Shown: positions 58,923 through 64,000 of the stretch, one piece after another | How positions within the stretch are numbered: the stretch's first letter is position 1 | Layout: each line of letters opens with the position of its first letter | Assembly (NCBI RefSeq): GCF_022985175.1 | Contig: NC_066887.1 | Span: forward strand, 39,714,522-39,778,521 | From: Labeo rohita | Taxonomy: Eukaryota; Chordata; Actinopteri; Cypriniformes; Cyprinidae | Reading direction: 5' to 3' | DNA: 64,000 nucleotides | Translations under genes and position numbers: made by a program | Notes under the pieces: generated by a model | Database searches by the model: none | The model's input: only the letters and a program-made list of their open reading frames with translations | Told to the model about the DNA's origin: nothing

Positions 58923-58983
58923 TTCTCCATGAATCTTTTTTCTCTCCGCTGCCCTGAGTTTAGTCCGGTGCTCCCAAGGACAT
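58923..58983 (-). other. Candidate internal exon, unassigned
   Basis: The minus strand reads TTAACAG| then 61 nt then |GTGAGT. Two frames are open; one reads CPWEHRTKLRAAERKKIHGE. The upstream pyrimidine tract is poor. No partner exon found. Confidence 0.22.
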
Positions 58984-59727
58984 CTGTTAACAAGGGGTTG
59001 GAGTGAATATAAACATTGTCTAGACAGATAGAGTGGAAAATAGCATATCTGTGGCACAATTCACATCTGAGAAAGGAGTGGGTGTGGGTGAAAAAAAAAA
59101 CAATACCACCAAAGAAAGTCAAAAGGAAGAAAGAGATCCAAGGTTTTGTCTAAATGAAACTAGCAGAGGGGTTGGTGCTGCGACGGAAAGTAGTTAAAAG
59201 CGATAATGAAATGACCTGAGACGTACGACCGAGATGTTATCTGTGATACAATGGCGTGGAAAGATGTGATCAAGTGAGTTAGATCATTTATAGGTACCTG
59301 TTCTGTTGAAAAACAAATGAGCTCAGAGCAAGTTGAAGTCTGGGAATGAGGACAGCAGCATATCCAGTTCTTCTAGAAATATGCCCAGCTGCTCACTGAT
59401 TTACATTGCAAGCATCAGTTTTTCTTTATAGAAACAAAATAGCATATTTAGTCTCAGAATTAAATTGAGCTGTTTTTTCCACCATATTCACAGACTATAT
59501 GAGCCATAAAAGCCTGATGCATCAAATATACGACGCTAAACACAAAAAACACTATATATTAGTATACACAGTGCCTACAGAAAATCATCCTACCCTGTGA
59601 AAAATAGCTTAACCTTTTGCCACTTTACACCCTGGAAAATAGAATAAATTAAGTCTACATTTTTGAGCTGCATGCACAATATAACCCTCATCATTAAAGT
59701 TAAAATATCATTAAAAATATAATTTAA

Positions 59728-60678
59728 CCCTCTGGTGCTCTTCAGTCACTTTTGACCGAACAATTTCAATTTTAACCATTGGAATGGTACGAAACTTGGA
59801 GACTTGGAATATGAACACACAAAAAAAGTGAGGGCTTGATTTGAGCAGGCTAAGTGGTCGTAAAAAAAAAATTTCGGTCAGAAATGACCAACCATAGGAA
59901 ATGAATGGGAAATTGACAAAAGCACAAAAATTCAGCACATTTTTGTGTGTACAATGCAGAAAAAGTACACAGCAATGAAGGGGTTACACTCTAAAACATC
60001 AAGAGTGCAAAACAGACACATCCACACATACACATACACATTCAAATGAATTGGTATGGTTATAACCATATAGTCATAACGAGTCCGAAAACTGAAAGAA
60101 GAGGCTGAAATCAGATCAGACCCAGAATGATTAAGCTCTGATAAAACATTCCTGTTCATTATTGTTACATTTTGATAGAATTTTAATCTTTTTAGTAAAA
60201 AAAAAGGCTTTCTCTGTGTTCAGGTTTGACTGAACCTTTACAAAAAGTTGTCTTTGGAAATGTCTAAATATGTATCCAAACCCACAACTCAATCAAAATA
60301 AGTATTTATGTCTAAAAACAATAAAATAATGGGTTAAATCATGGAATTACAGATGTTTTTCTTATTTTACTCCAACCAGATGGTACTAATCTGGCTTTAA
60401 AAATTGGATTTTAAAGGCATTGTCTCTGTTTTAACATGAAATACTGTCATAATTGGAAAGTACTAGAAAATATTTGAAAAACATTTTTTTTTTTCAACTA
60501 TTTTCGATGGGAAAAATGATCATAATTATTGCATAAATATGAATTAATACCATGAAATTCTCTCAAAATACAAAATAAAAAATATTATGAAACAAAAATA
60601 TGCTAAATTTTAGGTGTCCGGACACTTGTGGACCATGAAGACCACAAGTGTGACTTCCAAATAAGGAGCACCAGAGGG
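59728..60678. mobile_element. 951-bp non-autonomous piggyBac-like element
   Basis: TTAA at 59724-59727 and 60679-60682 flank ends CCCTCTGGTGCTC and GAGCACCAGAGGG, a perfect 13-bp TIR. Interior open frames (59711-60159, minus) show no transposase. Confidence 0.9.
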
Positions 60679-60823
60679 TTAATTAGTGAAATGCCTGGTT
60701 TGGTAAAGTGATGAGCCCCTTGGAGGATACCATTATAAACTTGCTCAGTTGCAAGCAATTAACTTCCAGATTAAACACCAGACTAATTGCCAATTGTAGT
60801 GGTGTTGATTACTTCAGAATAAA

Positions 60824-61395
60824 ATGAGCCATTTCTTGAAGACTCGACTGTTAGTATTGCATGGTACGGCAAAGAATTCACTATGGTTGGGAAAGTGCTT
60901 TCAAAAGACCTCCGGGTACCCTCGGAGTACCGTTCAGAGCATCATTAAGAGGTGGAATGTGTATGGCACCACCAGCACATTGCCTAGACCAGGCCGTCCA
61001 TCCAAAGTGGATGAAAGAGCCATGAGGACATCAATAGCAACTTTGAAGGGCTTACAAGGTTTTTATGGCTGGTTCATGTGACAACTATCTCACAAGCTTT
61101 ACACAAAGCTGGCCTGTATGGCAGAGTGGCACGAAAGAAGCCTTTATTGTTTGCGCTTTGCAAAAACACATTTGGAAGAGTGGCAAATCTGGCAAAAGGT
61201 GCTATGGTCTGATTACTCCAAGCGCTATGTTTGGTGAAAAGCAAATACAGCACAGCACCCAAACCACACTATACCGAAGCATGCTGGTGGCAGCACTGTG
61301 TTGTGGGGGTGTTTCTCTACAGCTGGGACTGGGAGATTGGTCAGAATTGAAGGGAAAATGGATGCTGCCAAGTATGTGCATGTGAAGAGGCGCTG
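60824..61395 (+). pseudogene. Tc1-like transposase remnant
   Basis: The first piece has the paired helix-turn-helix region: STVQSIIKRWNVYGTTSTLP then RPGRPSKVDERAMRTS. After frame breaks, YGLITPSAMF and ALCCGGVSLQLGLGDWSELK then GKWMLPS correspond to decayed catalytic-domain sequence. Multiple stops and frameshifts; the C-terminus is missing. Confidence 0.8.
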
Positions 61396-61499
61396 TCCCT
61401 TTGCTGGCAACTCGGCCACCTGTGTTTGAGTGTGCTTCATGTTTTATGTTTTAGGTTTATTTTTGTTTTTTTTAAATGATCGGATCCATGACATTGATA

Positions 61500-63690
61500 T
61501 GGCGGCATTTAATATTCATACTTTAATGTGCCTATTTTGGCTCTGGGGATTAGTTGTTTGGAAGGTTACCCAAACACTGGGCCTGCAGGCTGAAAGTGAA
61601 CCCAGACCATGCCCGCTTTTCATTACTTACAGCCGACAGGAGCTCCTGGAGTTGCGGCCTTCAGCTTCGCATGGATTTGTTCCCGACGCTAATTTGGCAG
61701 AGATCAAGTTCAAGATCAGGAAGAGAGGTCGCAGAGGAGGAGTTTGGATTAGGAACAGTCGGCGGAGGTATAAACCCAAGCTCCTTGGTTAATAAAGTGG
61801 ATGAATTGTCTGCTCTTTTGCAGTACAATCGCCTTTATCGGCAGTGCAGTCTACTGTGTTTCACAGAGACTTGGTTGTCGGATAGGATAACAGATTCTCT
61901 TGTGAAAATGGACGGATTCTCACTATGCAGACTGGACAGAGATTCAGAACGGCAAAAAATTAGGAGCTGGTTTGTCAAGTCAAGTCACCTTTATTTATAT
62001 ACCACTTTTAACAATACAGAATTGTAAGTGGCTGTACAGTATTAAATAGGAAATAGTGTATCAATAATGCAAAAGGGCAACAGTAAACACTCAATTTTCA
62101 GGTAAAGGCAGTTCATCAATGAATTCAGTGATGTCATCATCCAGCTCAGTTCAGTTCAAATAGTATACAATATTGTTTGAAGAAAAAGTGCCCCCAACTA
62201 AGCAAGCCAGAGGCGACAGCGGCAAGGAACCAAAACTCCATCGGTGACAAATGGAGAAAAAAACCTTGGGAGAAACCAGGCTCAGTCGGGGGGCCAGTTC
62301 TCCTCTGGCCAGACACAGAGGACTCGCCAGGTCCCGTGGTCCTGTGCCGACAGCCGTCTAGGTGACGAGGTCTTCACTGTGGATCCGTCTCTGGGGCTCA
62401 TCTAGTCGATGTGTCTTCGCTGACATTCAGGGCTGTAGAGGTCGTCTCTAGGTGCTGATCCACCGTCTGGGCTGGGTACGGACTGGATCCGGGGGACTGC
62501 AGTGACCATCTGATCTGGATACGGACTGGATCTGGTGGTTAAGGTGACCTCGGAATAAGACAGAAACAGACTAATATTAGCGTAGATGCGATTCTTCTGA
62601 CGATGCACTGAGTTCATCGGGTGTTATGGGAAGTGTTCCCGGTTCTGGTTGACCTAATTAATGCAGCCAACAATCCTTTAACAGATTTGAATTACAGAGA
62701 TATGTTGATGTGTTATGTGTAAGCAAGGTTAAAGAGATGGGTCTTTAATCTAGATTTAAACTGACAGAGTGTGTCTGCGTCCCGAACAGCGTTGGGTAGA
62801 TTGTTCCAGAGTTTGGGCGCTAGATAAGGAAATGATCTGCTGCCCGCGGTTGATTTTGATATTCTAGGTATTATCAAATTACCAGAGTTTTGAGAACGCA
62901 GCGGACGTGAGGGACTATAATGTGATAAGAGCTCACTCAGGTACTGAGGAGCTAAACCATTCAGGGCTTTATAAGTAATTAGCAAGATTTCAAAATCTAT
63001 ACAATGTTTAATAGGGAGCCAGTGCAGTGTAGACAGAACTGGCTAATATGATCATACTTTCCGGTTTTAGTAAGAACTCTAGCTGCTGCATTTTGGACCA
63101 GCTGGAGTTTGTTTGTGCCTCTATGTGAATGAATAGTGGTGCCATCCTGGCCATGTTACGGTGAAAGAGACTGTTTGCGACCAGAATATCGAACTGCTTG
63201 TGGTGAGTTGCCGACTGTATTATTTGCCGAGAGAATTTTCTCATGTAATTGTACAAGTGGTTTATATTCCTCCATCCGGCAATGGAAAGTTGGCCACGGA
63301 AACAATTTTTGAGGGTAACCCATGATATGCAATGCTCTTTTCCCGATTTGTTGTTTATAATTAATGGAGATTTTAATCACAGTTCACTCTCTGCTACCCT
63401 GCCCCCTTTTAAGCAAATGGTGACTTGTCCTATGAAGGAGGGTAAAATTATTGACTTACTTTATACAAACGCTAAGGAGAGCTACAGTGCACATTCGCTT
63501 CCACCACTGGGGAAATCGGACCATAATCTAATATCCTTGGTGTCAAGATACTTTCCGGTGATTAAGAAGCAGCCGATTGGCTCTAAGACTGTGTTTGTAT
63601 GGTTGGAAGAAAGAAAAATTCATTTTACTCATCTATGTGCTTATGGAATATTGTGTAAGGGTCTGCTTTTTTTTTTAAACCTGCTATAAG
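61500..63690 (+). mobile_element. LINE endonuclease region split by an L2 insertion
   Basis: The left piece (to 61975) has SLVNKVDELSALLQYNRLYR and CFTETWLSDRITDSLVKMDG. The right piece (from about 63113) has CLYVNE, ELLVVSC, VYIPPSGNGK, NGDFNHSSLSATLPPFKQMV and KIIDLLYTNAKES then LPPLGKSDHNLISLVSRYFP. Together they form one endonuclease domain of a non-LTR element. Clade (CR1/Rex1- or I-like) is unresolved. At least one internal stop. Confidence 0.8.
61976..63112 (-). mobile_element. L2-type LINE 3' half, copy B
   Basis: Starts at the 3' tail 'caagtcaagtcacctttatt' and runs to the 5'-truncated 'ggaccagctggagtttgttt'. Minus-strand coding at 62985-62713 reads LITYKALNGLAPQYLSELLS and YLAPKLWNNLPNAVRDADTL, nearly identical to copy A. 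The 3'UTR also matches copy A. Confidence 0.88.
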
Positions 63691-63708
63691 AATGACATAA
63701 GAGAAGGG

Positions 63709-63993
63709 TGTTAGGGCCCTAAATATAAAGATTTGAATCTTGGGAGTATGATGTAGCAGAATGTATTTGTCTGACTCTTATTACATGTGGAAAGTTACCA
63801 GTTAGGAGATGTAACCTTGAAGGCTAGGGAAGAGATATAAATTGGAGTGAGCCCTCCCTTCTTGGTCGCACTCTGCAGTAACCTGTGTTTCTGTATGACT
63901 GTCTGACCTTCTTTGCAAAGAATAAATTATAAAAGACATTTGACTGAGTTTGTCTCTTACTTTGGTGAGAGTCGATTTTATTTTGCCACAACA
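63709..63993 (+). mobile_element. LTR of a retroelement at the right edge
   Basis: 285 bp bounded by TGTT and AACA. A TATAAAT is at 63836-63842 and AATAAA at 63921-63926. Immediately after the end, 'atttggt' could be the start of a primer-binding site, cut by the window edge. Class (retrovirus-like or other LTR element) and whether it is a solo LTR cannot be decided here. Confidence 0.65.
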
Positions 63994-64000
63994 ATTTGGT

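Larger units (their letters stand above)
59567..61395 (+). mobile_element. Decayed Tc1-like transposon, split by a piggyBac-like MITE
   Basis: The left end 'cacagtgcctacagaaaatc' followed by 'accttttgccactttacacc' is of the Tc1 TIR type. Transposase remnants follow from 60830. The right end is lost at about 61395, where unrelated sequence begins. Confidence 0.75.

Noticed and set aside
62177..62365. 62-codon frame and its mirror at 55411-55602
   Set aside because: Both are antisense reading of the L2 3'UTR, present because two L2 copies are in the window.

Overview
The window looks like nuclear DNA from a teleost fish, most likely a cyprinid. The evidence is spliced vertebrate genes with GT-AG introns, long (CA)n/(GT)n tracts, AT-rich introns, and a dense mix of fish-type transposons (L2 and L1/Tx1-like LINEs, hAT, Tc1 and piggyBac-like DNA elements, fold-back MITEs). 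Species cannot be fixed from sequence alone. No prokaryotic-style operons, CRISPR arrays or rRNA/tRNA genes were seen.

Two genes are supported exon by exon, both on the minus strand. (1) Positions 63-20439 carry most of a CARMIL1 (LRRC16A) gene. I could place 33 coding exons whose splice phases all chain without a break, giving about 1066 codons: start methionine, PH-like N-terminus, leucine-rich repeats, helical dimerisation domain, and capping-protein-binding region with a recognisable CPI motif. The 3' end, a proline-rich tail in the family, runs off the left edge. (2) Positions 47253-49449 carry a complete four-coding-exon TNF-receptor-family gene of 289 codons. It has a signal peptide, four cysteine-rich repeats, no transmembrane segment and a basic tail, and best fits the soluble decoy receptor DcR3 (tnfrsf6b). 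Its ATG is the last codon of exon 1, about 50 bp below a TATA box.

The rest is repeat-dominated. Layout: 1-20.4 kb CARMIL1, three of whose introns carry a G/T-skewed 10-bp minisatellite; 20.4-26.3 kb fold-back elements, an L1 tail and one orphan exon candidate; 26.3-30.8 kb a CpG-rich higher-order satellite invaded by L1-type LINEs; 32.0-33.8 kb an 'acatgctaa' satellite; 35-40 kb other tandem repeats and MITEs; 41-46.6 kb a hAT element, an L2-like LINE with a MITE inside it, and a second 'acatgctaa' array broken by two palindromic elements; 47-49.5 kb tnfrsf6b; 49.7-57.9 kb a fold-back, a roughly 5.9-kb inverted-repeat structure with a decayed L2 LINE inside, and a hAT MITE; 58.4-59 kb two weak candidate exons; 59.6-64 kb nested transposons (piggyBac-like in Tc1; L2 inside another LINE) and, at the right edge, an LTR.

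No clearly new multi-gene system is visible. The most unusual content is the multi-level satellite, the repeated seeding of one minisatellite family in separate CARMIL1 introns, the nested transposons with readable target-site duplications, and the odd start-codon placement in tnfrsf6b.
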